Positions 31,579 to 42,409 are shown, numbered from the stretch's first letter. The stretch: 64,000 nt of DNA from Coenobita brevimanus (GCA_032717465.1 CM064690.1:27663153-27727152), one strand, 5' to 3'. Notes: generated from the letters alone by a model not told the origin. Made by a program: numbers and translations.

Positions 31579-32130
31579 TAGCCCCTTCAGCCCGAGTACT
31601 TCTTCTTAATGTATTCTAGATAATTTTTGATCATTGCAAATATATACTGGCTTGAAGGGATTAATGAGGGATGCATATAATGAAGGGATTAATGAAGATG
31701 TATATAACGACTTGAAGGGATTAATGAAGAATATATAACGACTTGAAGGGATTAATGAAGATGTATATAACGACTTGAAGGGATTAATGAAGAATATATA
31801 ACGACTTGAAGGGATTGATGAGGGATGTATATAATGACTTGAAGGGATTAATGGAGATTATATAACGACTTGAAGGGATTAATGAAAAATATATAACGAC
31901 TTGAAGGGATTAATAAAGGCTGCATATAAAGGCTTGAAGGGATTAATGAAGACTGTATAAACGACTTGAAGGGATTAATGAAGATGGATATAACGACTTG
32001 AAGGGATTAATGAAGGATTTATTTACACTTCTATGGCCAACTTCCTGATAATCCAATAAATAAATAAATAAATAAATCGCCTGGAGACATGAAAAATAAC
32101 ATAAGAAAATCGTCATCGTAAGGAAGTGGT
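31579..32130 (+). mobile_element. MITE-2 expanded by internal tandem arrays
   Basis: Left end AGCCCCTTCAGCCCGAGTAC and a decayed core precede the 31651-32020 array. A second core, AATAAATCGCCTGG, follows at about 32071-32084 with an (AAAT)n run built into its GAATAAAATCG part, and an end resembling CATCGTAAGGAAGTGGTTGA at about 32113-32132. Probably one or two copies disrupted by tandem growth. Confidence 0.55.
31651..32020 (+). repeat. 31-33-bp minisatellite built from a MITE-2 end, 12 units
   Basis: Twelve units, each with CTTGAAGGGATTAATGA followed by AAGATGTATATAACGA or a variant. The GAAGGGATTAA part equals the MITE-2 right terminus (GAAGGGGTTAA), so the array arose by repeating the element's end. 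Two alternating unit types (31 and 33 bp) in units 2-5 suggest duplication of a two-unit block. Confidence 0.85.
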
Positions 32131-32134
32131 TGAG

Positions 32135-32345
32135 TTAATTTCCATGCTAAACTCTTTAAAAAAATCTTCTTGTTTGTACCCATTAAATTTTTTCCTTTTA
32201 TATTTATTTTTTGAAGTGAGTAGAGAAATAAAATTATCTACGCGTGATGTGCATTACTCTGATGAAAAGGGAAAATAATTCTTTTTTTATGTAATTTTGC
32301 TGAATGAGGCGGAAATCATGGAAAAAACTGTAGTGTGCCATTGTA
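32135..32345. other. AT-rich unique sequence
   Basis: No features recognised. Confidence 0.5.
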
Positions 32346-32348
32346 GTA

Positions 32349-32349
<1 letters not shown>

Positions 32350-32440
<91 letters not shown>
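32350..32440. repeat. Compound (GT)n(GA)n microsatellite
   Basis: About 23 GT units pass directly into about 21 GA units. Confidence 0.98.
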
Positions 32441-32444
<4 letters not shown>

Positions 32445-32459
32445 CTTTTTGTTTGTTTA

Positions 32460-33685
32460 CTTGTATGTTACCTTGTTTGCTTTATTACTTTTCCATCATC
32501 TGTTTCTTCCTCTCCCTCCCTCATCTTTTCCCACCACTCCCTCATCTCCTGTTCTTCCTCCCTTCTTCCTTTTCTTTCCTCTTCCTCTCACTACATGTTT
32601 TCTTCCCTGAACCCCTGTCTGCTTCCTTCCAATTCCCAACCCCCACTCTCTCCTTCCTCACTCTGTCCCCATTCCTTCATCTTTTCTAACACGTTCCTAC
32701 TCTACTTCTTTTAGTTTCCCCGTATTCCTTATTTCATCTCCTCCATTTTCACTTTCATCTTCATTCATTCTTCTCTTTGCCTTGCCATCCCTTTCCCCTC
32801 ACTCTGCCATCAAAAATTCTATCCACCTTCCTATTCCTTTTTCTTCCTTCCACTCCTTTTATTCATCTTCATTTTAGCTTCCGCCCTTCTCCCCTTTCCG
32901 TATTTCCCTTTTGTCTTTTAACACACTTTCCACCTGCCCTCTTCATCAGTATTTTCCCTTCCACTCTTCTCCTCTCTCACCTTTTACTTCTTTCCCTTTT
33001 TCTTCATCTCGTTCTTTCTTTATTGTGTTTTTTCCTCTCATTTTTCGTGCCTCCTACCTTTCCCTATCCTTTATTTTTCTCTCCTTTCCTTTATGTCCCA
33101 GTTTTTCTTAAATATATATCTTCATATTTACCCTCGCATTCCTCTTTCCTCTTCCTCCTCTCAGTACTTATTCATTGTTACTTACGCCCTCTTTTCCCCT
33201 ACTCTTCCATACCAAATCCCCACTACTTTCAGCTCTCACATTTTTTCCCTCTTACCCTCTCTTGTTGACTCCCCCTCTCCCCTTCCTCTGTTCTTTCCCT
33301 TCACTTCCCTCCCACTTTCTTCATGTTTCGCTTTCTCTTTCCCTCTGTCTTTCTCTTCTTTATTTCACACCCAATACTCTCTTTATACTCCTCGATTTTT
33401 TTGCTTTTTGCTTTTCCTCTTGTCCTTATCCTCTCATTCCTCCTTTTCAGCATATCACCTTCCCCTCTCTTGCCCTTTCGTCCCCATTCCACTTCTAGAA
33501 TTTCAACTCCTCTCCCTATACCATAATGTCCTCTCTCCCTTCACCTCTCTTTTTCTGCCACCCCTTCTCCTCTTTCCTCTTCTTCCTGCTCCTCCTTTTC
33601 TCTTTCTTCCTCCTCTCCTCCCTATCCACCCTGTCCCACGTCTCAAACTCACTCTCTCCCCACCCCTCTGCCCAAAAATGAAGAA
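32460..33685. repeat. Pyrimidine-rich tract
   Basis: About 1.2 kb, T- and C-rich with no single period. Plus-strand frames of up to 215 codons are compositional. Confidence 0.85.
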
Positions 33686-33689
33686 ATCC

Positions 33690-33942
33690 CCTGAAACAAA
33701 CCCACATTTTCAAATCACAGCGGATAAAGTGGGAGTGTAGATCTGTTGTGTCAGGTGGTGGATTCCGGTTATTGCATACACCCTTTTCAGTAACCCGTAA
33801 TTTATTTTGTTTACTCCTGGTTTTTGCACCATCAGAGAGGTATTGTGTCGGTGTTTATCTGGGGAGTGATTGAATTTTGGACTTCGGTTTAATTTGAGGG
33901 ATGTTGGGTTATGTAGCTAAGCGGACTTAAATGGTTATGACA

Positions 33943-33945
<3 letters not shown>
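33690..33945. other. Unique sequence
   Basis: Mixed sequence, ending in C9 then a short CT run (33942-33973). Confidence 0.5.
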
Positions 33946-33973
<28 letters not shown>

Positions 33974-35120
33974 GTATTGACTGAATCTTTTCTTCTCATT
34001 TGCCCAGTCTTCATCCTTTTTCATTTCCTAATCACTCAGCAGTTAATCCTTCTTTTCCTCTTCCTCCCCTCTCGTTTTTTATTTATTTTTCTTTAATTCC
34101 AGTCCTTTTTTCACATCTTTTCTTCCCCTCCCTACTTCTCATACTCAGATCATACAATTATACATTTTTCTTTCCTGTGTCGTTATGTTTCAACTTTCAC
34201 TCCTTCCTTCTCTTCCTCTCTCGGTTCATTTTGCCTTCCCTCCTTGTCACTCTTTTTCCGTTTCTTTGCTTACACGCTCACTATCTTTTCCTTACTCTTT
34301 TTCCTGCTTTCTCATTACTTTCTTGTCTTTTTTTCCTCTTTCTCCCTCCTCCTCTTCCCAGCTTTTCATATCTTTCCCAACTTCTCATACTTTTTGCATC
34401 CCTCTTCTCTCCCTCCTCTTAATTTTTTCCCCACTCTTTTTTCGTCCCTCTCTCTATCTTTCCGTCCCTCTTCTATCCCCTCCATCACGTAAATTCTATC
34501 CCTCTCCCTATCTTTCCATCCCTCTGCTACCTCTCCCCTCTCCCTTTTGCCTTCTTTACCTCCTGCCTCTCGCCTTTCTTCCCTTCATCTTCTAACCCTT
34601 CTCCTTTCCTCCTTTCTTTCCATCCTTGGTCTTCCTCTTCCCTAGTGTCTTCCTTCCATCCCTCTTCTCTCTTTCCCTCCTTCCCTCCCCCCTTCTCTCC
34701 TTCTCGCCCTCCTTTCTTTCCATTCCTCTTCTCCTCTTTCCCTCTCGCTTTCCTTCCATGCCTCTTCTCTGTTTCCCTCCCTAGCTCCCTCCTTCTCTCC
34801 TTCCCTCCCTCCCTACTTTCCATCCCTCTTCTCCCTCTACCCTCTCATCTTCCATCTCTCTTCCTTCCCTCCCTCCCTCCCTCCCTCTTTCTTTCCTTTT
34901 CTCCCCCTACCCTCTCATCTTCCATCCATCCCTCTTCCCTCGCTCTCTCCCTCCCTTTTTGTCATCCCTCTTCTCCCCTTACCCTCTCATCTTCCATCCA
35001 TCCCTTTTCCCTCCCTCTCTCCCTCCCTCTTTCTCTCCTTTTCTCCCCCTACCCTCTCATCATCCTTCCCTCCCTCTTCCCTCCCTCCCTCCTTCTCTCC
35101 TTTTCTCCCCCTCTCTCAGC
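33945..35120. repeat. Pyrimidine-rich tract with 55- and 70-bp tandem repeats
   Basis: CTATCTTTCC(G/A)TCCCTCT recurs 55 bp apart (about 34451 and 34506). Toward the end it becomes the 70-bp minisatellite annotated separately. Confidence 0.9.
34838..35110 (+). repeat. 70-bp minisatellite, 4 units
   Basis: Units start with TACCCTCTCATCTTCCATCC at 34838, 34908, 34980 and 35050 (spacing 70, 72 and 70), followed by CCTCTTCCCTCCCTC and TTTCTCC. Confidence 0.8.
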
Positions 35121-35274
35121 AGACGAAATACTCTAGAACTACAGTCCCACAATTTATCGCCCTCCTCAATGACACTTTACACCGCCTCTGTATGCGACTC
35201 TCGACCCACACCCAAAATTCGGAGTCATTTTCGAAATTTGAACGTGGTGGGCTTATGGTAATGTGTGTAGAGGG

Positions 35275-35377
35275 GAAACGAGGGGAGACGGGGGGGGGAG
35301 TGGCTGGGGGGGAGGTGGTGTGGCGAGGTGAGAGGGTATAGGGAAGAGGAAAAAGGGATGGTTGAGGGAGTTTTTTT

Positions 35378-35428
<51 letters not shown>

Positions 35429-35460
35429 AAAAAAAGAGAGAGAGTTGTGGGTAGATTGAG
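35275..35460. repeat. Purine-rich stretch with (GA)n
   Basis: G-rich with GGGGGGG runs near 35292 and 35307, then (GA)n at about 35380-35424. Confidence 0.9.
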
Positions 35461-35549
35461 AGGGGATATGGTTTATCCTGAAGTGTGAATTGCAGTGAAA
35501 GTGAAAAAAAATATATATGGCAAGATACATACGGTTTCTAACATACCCA

Positions 35550-36060
35550 AATTCGCCCCTCTTCATTGAACTTAGAAAAATTTACAAGGCAGCTTACATA
35601 CACTTCTAGATAACTTTAATTCCCTGCCTCCTCAAAAGCATACAATCCTCTCCTTCGTTGCATATGCTTAAGTAATGATGACAGAGAGAGGGGGAGAGGA
35701 TAGGGCAGGGGCTGTGAATATATAAGAAGTACCAGACGAAAATACATAAGGTGGATTCCATAAGCACTTCTAAAACATACTCATAAGCCACCTCTCTCCA
35801 TATGTTTAAGTAGTAATGGAGGAGAGATCAGGAAAGTACATGCTGTAACTTATAAAGACTACTAAGCATACATAAGTACCCCCCAACATCCCGAGGAAGT
35901 TAGAAATATATGCATGACAACTAATACATAGGAAAACACATATGCCGACTCATACACACCTCTACACAGTCCCTCCCTCGTTGCATGTACTTATAAGTAA
36001 TGATGACGGAAGGAGAATGTGGGGGTAGCAAGCCTGTGAATATAAAACAACACAGACTCC
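35550..36060 (+). repeat. Diverged tandem repeat, about 3 units
   Basis: Phrases CTCCTTCGTTGCATATGCTT plus AAGTAATGATGACAG (35650), CTCTCTCCATATGTTTAAGT (35793) and CTCCCTCGTTGCATGTACTT (35973) align, each preceded by an ACTCATACACACCTCTAC-like stretch and followed by TGTGAATATAAAA. Unit about 140-180 bp. Confidence 0.55.
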
Positions 36061-36329
36061 ACGGAACTCCACACCACCGGGTCATTTCAAGGCTCCACCC
36101 AGCTTCGTCTCAATCTTCCCCCTAGGCAGTACGAATGACGTCCTGCCTCTCATATTCACACAAGGCGGGGTCACGGATGAAGGAGGCTAGAGGAAGAATA
36201 ACAGCCGGGCCCTTTTGGAAATTGAGATTAAGTTTGGTTGGGGTGAAGGGAGGGTTTTAAGAATGGAGCAAGGAGGGAGGGGTGAGTAGGGGGGGGGCAT
36301 GTATAGTGGGAAGGGGACGTGGGGGGTTG

Positions 36330-36330
<1 letters not shown>

Positions 36331-36377
<47 letters not shown>

Positions 36378-36380
36378 GGG
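36331..36380. repeat. (GT)n followed by (GA)n and G tract
   Basis: GT run 36331-36364, then TAAGAGAGAGAGAGGGGGG. Confidence 0.95.
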
Positions 36381-36634
36381 GGCAGGAAAAGGACATGTGT
36401 GTATGTGTTTTCGTTTGAGCTAAGTATGTATTTGGAGGAGAAATAGTGGCATGGAAGTGTGTCAGAAGGAGTTGTTTATGAGGAAGCTTATGTGTATCTC
36501 AGTCTGTGAATATTTGAGAGAGAAACTGAAACTGAAACTGAAAATGTTTTATTTAGCCAAAAACATGTACACATTAAGAACAAAAAAAAACATTAATATT
36601 TCACTGGCTGAGCCTTTTGAGAGAAAAGCGCTGT

Positions 36635-36639
<5 letters not shown>

Positions 36640-36681
<42 letters not shown>
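36640..36681. repeat. (GA)n microsatellite
   Basis: Perfect run of about 20 units. A small GAAACT triplication (AAACTGAAACTGAAACTG) lies upstream at about 36522-36540. Confidence 0.97.
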
Positions 36682-36683
<2 letters not shown>

Positions 36684-36969
36684 TAAAATCACACTAACCT
36701 CCCTTATTAATCTCTCAACAGGTACCAACAGGAGGACGAAAGGGACATAGGCCAAGGATCCCAGCGAGGTATGTCACTCCCTTACCCACAGCAAAAACAA
36801 GAAGGATAAGAGTAATCGTGTAAACAAAAAAATCGGGACAGTGGTAATGAGTCTTTCTCTATGTCGTATTATTCATGAAAGTTTGAACCTAAACTGTACA
36901 TTCCTTCTGTCTTTTTTGCATCGAGGTATAATTCTCTTCTTCCATTCCCTGTTATCCTCATTTTCCTCA

Positions 36970-37425
36970 GGTTATAATTTTGGTCTCACTTTCCATCTTC
37001 ATTCCATCAGTTCTTCGTTTTTTTTTCTTCTTCTCTTGTGCTTTCACTCTTCGTCGTCATTCCACTTGTTTTTCGTTTTTTTTTTCTTCGCCATATTCAT
37101 CCTGTGGTTTCACTTTTCGTCGTCATTCCACCTGTTTTTCGTTTTCTTTTTTTCCTCCATATTACTTTTGTAGTTTCATATTTCGTTTTCATTCCACCTG
37201 TTTTTCTTTTTTTTTTTTTCCTTCGCCATATTCCTTCTGTGGTTTCAATTTTCGTCGTCATTCCACCTGCTTTTCGTTTTCTTTTTTTTTTTTTCTCTCT
37301 ATTCCTCATGTGGTTTCATTTTTGTCTTCATTCCACCTGTTTTTCGTTTCCTTTTTCTTTTTCCTTCGCCATTTTGCTCCTGTGGTCTTAATTTTCGTCT
37401 TCATTCCACATGTTTTTCGCTTTTT
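36970..37425 (+). repeat. 66-bp minisatellite, 7 units
   Basis: ATTCCACCTGTTTTTCGTTT recurs at about 37001, 37059, 37125, 37191, 37259, 37330 and 37402, each preceded by GTGGTTTCANTTTTCGTCGTC. Length varies through the T tract in each unit. It reads through as a 177-codon Phe/Ser/Val frame, which is an artefact of the near-multiple-of-3 period. Confidence 0.85.
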
Positions 37426-37723
37426 TTTTCTCCTTAATCCTCCTACAAACAATAATCATCATGGGTCAGGGAATCCACAGAATAATGCATCTTTTTCCCT
37501 GCAAAGTTGGTAGGGCAGTTATTTCTGGATAAATTTACCCTTCTCCTGCTATTCACCAATCTCCTTTCGGGGCATAGGGAGGGGATTGAGGGTCACTTGT
37601 ATTACCTGGCAGCTCCACCTCCCAGTCATATCACTGCCACCACGTGAAGGCGTCCGCACCACTGATACCGTAAACTGAGGAAGCTTGGAAAATCGTTCAG
37701 TATTTTTTTGTGGTAGAAAATGC

Positions 37724-37726
<3 letters not shown>

Positions 37727-37778
<52 letters not shown>
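37727..37778. repeat. (GA)n microsatellite
   Basis: Perfect run of about 26 units; a poly(T) of 17 follows at about 37798-37814. Confidence 0.98.
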
Positions 37779-37784
<6 letters not shown>

Positions 37785-37839
37785 AGAAGAAAAGCTATTT
37801 TTTTTTTTTTTTTTCACCACCACCTTATACTTTTCCTCC

Positions 37840-37924
37840 TGTGATGTGTTTTCCACTTAATCTTCCTACCTCCAGACGATTTTATTTCGTTTGAGAGATT
37901 CTTTTTAACTGAGGGGGTTAGCTA
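37840..37924 (-). mobile_element. MITE-2, left half of a pair
   Basis: CTACCTCCAGACGATTTTAT with core 37872-37890 (TCGTTTG replaces TCAGCTT), ending AACTGAGGGGGTTAGC at about 37906-37921. Confidence 0.7.
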
Positions 37925-37932
37925 AAGCCCTC

Positions 37933-38035
37933 GTTAACCCCTTCAGTACGAGAACTCCTCCTAAGCTGAACAAAATCGCCTGAGGGTAGCAAGAAATAGG
38001 CAAAAATAATACATAAGTGAACAAATTAACCAGCT
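37933..38035 (+). mobile_element. MITE-2, right half of a pair
   Basis: Starts GTTAACCCCTTCAGTACGAG, core GCTGAACAAAATCGCCTGA at 37965-37983, then GGTAGCAAGAAATAGGCAAA and AATAATACATAAGTG. With the 30133 copy it gives the best consensus. Only about 10 bp separate it from the inverted left half, forming GGGGTTAGC...GTTAACCCC. Confidence 0.8.
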
Positions 38036-38082
38036 TTACGGAGACCTTCTGAACTGCTGAGGTTAAAATTGATACAGCCTCT

Positions 38083-38173
38083 AATTAACCCTTTCTCTGT
38101 TGGAATTAAATCTTTGAATAGGTCGTCTAGTGGTAGTTTGACAAAAATGAAACGTGTAACAGCAAATAGGTTA
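38083..38173 (+). mobile_element. MITE-2, third copy of a cluster
   Basis: Left end TTAACCCTTTCTCTGTTGGA, core remnant TTTGAATAGGTCGTCTAGTG at about 38114-38133, right end AAATAGGTTAACC. Both ends are preserved, giving a 91-bp element. Confidence 0.6.
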
Positions 38174-38259
38174 ACCGTGAAGTGTAAAAAAAAATGTAAA
38201 AAAAAAAACGAAAAGGCGACTCCAGAACTTACCATATTCCCATTCATCAATCTTTAGCC

Positions 38260-38530
38260 CCTTCCCCACATCCCATCTCATCCTGCCCATTTTCTCATTT
38301 AATAGTTTCCTTTTCACCTTTCTTTTTTATGCCTTTCTTTTCCTGTTTGCTCATTTCATACCTTCCCATTTACCTTTTTTACGGCATTTTTTTTTTTTAG
38401 CTTGCTTCTAGTTCAGCACTTTCCTTCCTTCTATCCACTTCTTTCATTTTCTTCTCGTTTATTAAGCTGTTATTTTCCATCGTTCCTTTTTAGGTGATTA
38501 ACTCCATTATGATGATGATATTTTCCTCAA
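38260..38530. repeat. Pyrimidine-rich stretch
   Basis: T/C-rich mixed sequence, no gene. Confidence 0.6.
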
Positions 38531-38595
38531 TTCTTTCTGCCTCCAGACGATTTTTTTCAACTTAAAACCTCCCCTGATTGTGAAAAGGATAAAGA
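38530..38595 (-). mobile_element. MITE-2, partial
   Basis: CTGCCTCCAGACGATTTTTT then TCAACTT; core 38543-38561; right end CTGATTGTGAAAAGGATAAA. Confidence 0.6.
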
Positions 38596-38639
38596 AAGAT
38601 GAACCTAAACTTTCCACTTTCAAAAGAATATCATAAGCC

Positions 38640-39262
38640 AAATAGAATCTTTCCTCCATATCTCTCTCTTTTTCTACCTGTCTCTCCCTCCCTCCAAGAT
38701 TCCTTTCCTCAATCCTTCCCTTCCTCTCTCCTTCCCTGCCCCTGTCCTTCCTTTCTTGTCTCCGTCCATATTCTCTCCTCTCTCCCTCTCTCCTTAATTC
38801 CTTTCTCACCGTTCCTCCCATTCCCACCTTTCCTGTTTCACCTTTTTCTTTCTCCCTGTCCTTCTACCCTCTCTTTATCTCCCTTATCTATTTACTCCCT
38901 CCTCACCTTCCCTACCCTCCTCCCTTCTCTTCCACTCCTCCCTTCTTTCTTACCTCCCATACCCTCCTCCTCCCTCCCTTTTCTCTCCCTCCTCCCTCAC
39001 CACATAACATCTCCATCTGTCACTTGTGGTCTTCTCCCCACACCTACCCATCCCTCCTTCAACCTCTCCCCCTCTCCCTCCCCACCTTACCACTCTCTCT
39101 ACCTTACCCCACACCCTCCCTATTTCGCCCTTCCCTACTGCCTCCCTGACCACCACGCACTCTCCACCTTGCTCTACACCCAGCCTCACCACACGCCCTG
39201 CCTCACCTCACACACCGCTTCACCCCACACCCTGCCTCACCCCACACCCCCATCCAACTCAC
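38640..39262. repeat. Pyrimidine-rich tract ending in CACC-rich tandem
   Basis: C/T-rich, passing at about 39150 into CCTCACCCCACACCCTGCCT-type repeats of roughly 20-33 bp. No gene. Confidence 0.85.
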
Positions 39263-39299
39263 CTTGAACCTGTATTTTGGGGGTCGTAGGAGGCTCCGT

Positions 39300-39550
39300 G
39301 GTTGTCTTTCTTAATCAGTTTATTTTTTTGCACGCGTTAAGTTCACCCCTTCACAACGACGACGCTTTTTATTTCCTTATTAATTATGCCTGACCACTTT
39401 ACCTAGATGAGGAGAGAAGATCAAGCTGGCGACGTCTGGAAATTATATTAGAAAATTTGCATGTAAAACTGTAGATCAAATTCTTAGGTATTGTTGGGTC
39501 ATTTTCTAGCATCTTTTTCCTCTCTTTAAGGAATTCTCTTAAAGTGAGAT
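39300..39550. other. Unique sequence
   Basis: No features recognised. Confidence 0.5.
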
Positions 39551-39551
39551 T

Positions 39552-39640
39552 ATGGGTAACTCTCCCAGCCCAGATTTATTTTTTTCCTAAGCTGAATAAA
39601 ATCGTCTGACACTGGTTGCAGGGCTGAAAATATCATGGGA
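39552..39640 (+). mobile_element. MITE-2 with perfect core
   Basis: GTAACTCTCCCAGCCCAGAT, then TTTTTTTCCTAA and a core GCTGAATAAAATCGTCTGA at 39591-39609 (one mismatch), then CTGGTTGCAGGGCTGAAAAT. The right end is lost. Confidence 0.65.
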
Positions 39641-39945
39641 TTCTTCGTATAATTATTTTGACGTGCATAGTTTCCTTTCAGTTAATAAAGATTGAAAAAA
39701 AAAATAATATCATAAAATGTATAAATCTTACTCATCGTGACTCGTTCTATTTCTGTGAGTAATTTGTGTCTTTTTGGTCATTTAACTGTGTCTTAACAAT
39801 GCCGTAATCCCGCGACCCCTAATAGCGCTGGAATGTTTAACTGGTGTAAAATTTGTAGAGGGGGCTGAGTGGTCATAACAGGGGTCAGAGGTTATATATT
39901 CCGAGGGTTTACGACCTGACCTCACAATGACCCTCCTCCCATAAC
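39641..39945. other. Unique sequence
   Basis: Mixed; nothing recognised. Confidence 0.5.
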
Positions 39946-40677
39946 CTCATCCCACCCCACCTCACCGCCTCCGTTCCCCTTCTATCCTATCCTCGTGCTT
40001 GCTCTTACATTCTCTTCCTCTCTCTCCCTCTTCTATCTTCTTTCCCTCCCCCCACTTTCTCATAGCCTTTTCCACCCCATCCCACCCCACCTCACCACCT
40101 CCTTTCCCCTCCCACCCCACTCTCGCCCATCCTCTGTCATCCTCTTCCACTCCTTGCCACCTCACCGTCTCCTACTCTGTCCTTTCCCTGCCTTTTCCAC
40201 TACAACCCCACCTCCTGTGCATCTTCTCTCTCCCTTTCCCACTGTTTCCTTCCATGTCTCATCTTCTCTCCTCTCCTTCCTCTCCTCTCCTCTCCAGCAA
40301 CTCTCTCCCGTCCTCTCAGGTCCTATTCCACTTCCTCCCGCCCTCTTTCCCATCTTCCACACCCTCTAGCGTACTGCCTCTCCCTCCTCATACTTTCCCT
40401 TCCTCTTCACCCTCTCCCTACCCTCCACCCCCTCCCTCTCTCCCACCCTCTCTCCATCTCCTACCCTGCTTTGCCTATCCTTCCTTCCCCCATCTGCTCT
40501 CTTCTTCTCTTCCCTCTTTAACCCAGTCTTTCTTTCTCCCTCCCTCTTTCACCCACTCATCTCATTTTCCCATCCTCCTCAGTCTAATCCTTCTCTCTTC
40601 CACCCTCTCCCTACGTTTTTTCCCTTCCCATTCTCTCCCTCTTCCAGCTTCTTCCTCCTCTTCCCAGCCTCTCTTTG
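39945..40677. repeat. Pyrimidine tract with ~128-bp duplication
   Basis: CATCCCACCCCACCTCACC followed by (G/A)CCTCC(G/T)TTCCCCT occurs at about 39949 and 40077. The remainder is C/T-rich low complexity with long artefactual frames. Confidence 0.85.

Positions 40678-40741
<64 letters not shown>
40678..40741. repeat. (CT)n(AT)n compound microsatellite
   Basis: CT run to about 40695, then about 23 AT units. Confidence 0.97.
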
Positions 40742-40743
<2 letters not shown>

Positions 40744-40799
40744 TCCCACTTTCTTCAACCCTATCCTTTTCCCTTCTTTTTAAAAACCCTATCCCTCTC

Positions 40800-41640
40800 T
40801 CTCCTACCCTCTCCTATCCCCACCCACCACAACCCACTCGACTTTCATCCCAGGCCACCCACATCCTTTCATTCCTTCCCCACCCTTACCCCACCTCTCT
40901 CAGTGGTAGCCCACCCACAGATATCTGTTAAACCTTTCCCAATATCACCCTTCCTTTCAAACCTTGCCCACCAAATCCCTCTTCTTTTCTACCTCTGCCT
41001 ACCCACAACCCACCCTCTTCCCATTCTTCCCTCACACCTCCTCTCTCATCCTCCTTTAGTTATTTGTTAAACATTTTCCTATATGTCCTTTCCTTTCAAT
41101 CATTTGCCCACCCACATCATGTTTTCAGTCTCTTTACTCCCACATCCCTCCCTTCTCTCATTCTTACCCCAGCCCTCCCCTTCCCACCCCCTCACCTATC
41201 TCCACCTGAAATCCACTTACTATTCGCCTCAATGTTCGCCCACCCAAAACCATCTGGTAATCCCACACCCACACTTTACGTATCCTCCCTGTCTTCTCCC
41301 ACTCTCATCCTACCCCACCCCCACCCACAATCCTCTCTAGTCTCAGAGGTCACCCCCACAACCATCTCCTAATCCCACCCCCATCCCTTTACATACATTC
41401 ACCTATACCAACTCTCCTTTCCCACTCATACTCTCACTCCCTCACCCACCCACCCACAATCCACTCATCGTCTCACAATTCCCCCACCCACAGCCATCTC
41501 CAAATCGCCTCACCCATGCCCACCCCTACGTTTCCTCTTTCCCTCCCTCTGTCTCCCTTCCCTCCTTCACCCACCCTCGCCTTCCGCTACCCCACTTCCA
41601 CCCTCACCCACCTACCCGCCCACGCCCGCCCACTCACGAC
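40800..41640 (+). repeat. Decayed C-rich satellite, 120-140-bp period
   Basis: CCCACCCACAATCC...CCCACCCACANCCATCTC...AATCCCACCCCCA recurs at about 41208, 41329 and 41456. Earlier, GTTAAACCTTTCCCAATATC (40927) and GTTAAACATTTTCCTATATG (41066) mark a ~139-bp spacing. Confidence 0.6.
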
Positions 41641-41754
41641 GCTGCATATCTGGGCGGCCTCTCGTCGTGGCCTGTGGAGTGTCCCGAGTAATGGGATTAG
41701 ATTCTTAAAATACCCACATCCACTTCACGATTCGGCCTCCCACACTCAGATTGG

Positions 41755-42000
41755 GGGATTGGGGAGGAGGCTGGGCAGGAACCTGTAGCTGTGGGAAAGT
41801 TTTGAGGTTGGGGGATTTTGTATGTATTTTGGGGGATTTTTGGTGGGATTTTAGGGGATTTTTGTGGAGATTTAGTGGGAATTTTTTGGAAATTTTATTT
41901 TTTCTTCGGGGATTTTGGGGATTTTTTGGGGGATTTTTTGGGGATTTTTTTTTTTTTTTTGGGGGGGGATTTTGTGGGGATTTTGTGGGGATTTTAATAC
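41755..42000 (+). repeat. (GGGGATTTT)n low-complexity array
   Basis: Irregular units of GGGGATTTT(TT)GG with a T tract at about 41949-41962. No coding sense. Confidence 0.85.
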
Positions 42001-42105
42001 TAGACGCCAGGTGGTTGGGTCGAAACTTAGGGATGTAGGTAACTTCTGAGGTGTTTGGGGAGGGATTTTTTTTCTTTTTGTTTTATCTATTTATTTTTTT
42101 TGAGA

Positions 42106-42335
42106 CGTCTGGTGGCCTTGTGGTAAACGTCTTGGTCAGAGGGGATGTGTCTCAAGCGCAAGGGTTCGAATCCAAGAGGTGACTGGGGATTATTCAACGA
42201 TGCAAAGAGTCATCCGGAGGTGTAGGTGGGTTTGGGGGTACCTTTTGTTAGTCAAGGGCCCCCTTACGCAGTACTGGGGCAAGACGGAATTGCTTGATTT
42301 TACCTCTTCCTTTATTTACTACACCAGGGCTTGCG
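42106..42335 (+). mobile_element. tRNA-derived SINE (candidate)
   Basis: TGGTGGCCTTGTGGTAAACG at about 42110-42129 is an A-box-like sequence, and GGGTTCGAATCC at about 42163-42174 contains a perfect B box (GGTTCGAATCC), spaced as in a tRNA gene. The acceptor and T stems do not pair properly, so it is not a working tRNA. Unrelated body sequence follows to about 42335, and a (TG)n tail begins at 42365. RNA polymerase III promoter plus body plus simple tail is the SINE plan. No second copy was seen in the window. Confidence 0.6.
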
Positions 42336-42364
42336 AAGTGAGAGCGGGTGTTATGTTTTGCTCG

Positions 42365-42408
<44 letters not shown>
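42365..42408. repeat. (TG)n microsatellite
   Basis: About 21 units, possibly the expanded tail of the SINE. Confidence 0.97.

Positions 42409-42409
<1 letters not shown>

Noticed and set aside
31651..32020. CRISPR array
   Set aside because: Units are contiguous diverged tandem repeats without unique spacers, in what is clearly a eukaryotic genome.
42106..42180. Functional tRNA gene
   Set aside because: The B box is perfect, but the T and acceptor stems do not pair and no anticodon arm is convincing; SINE is the better call.
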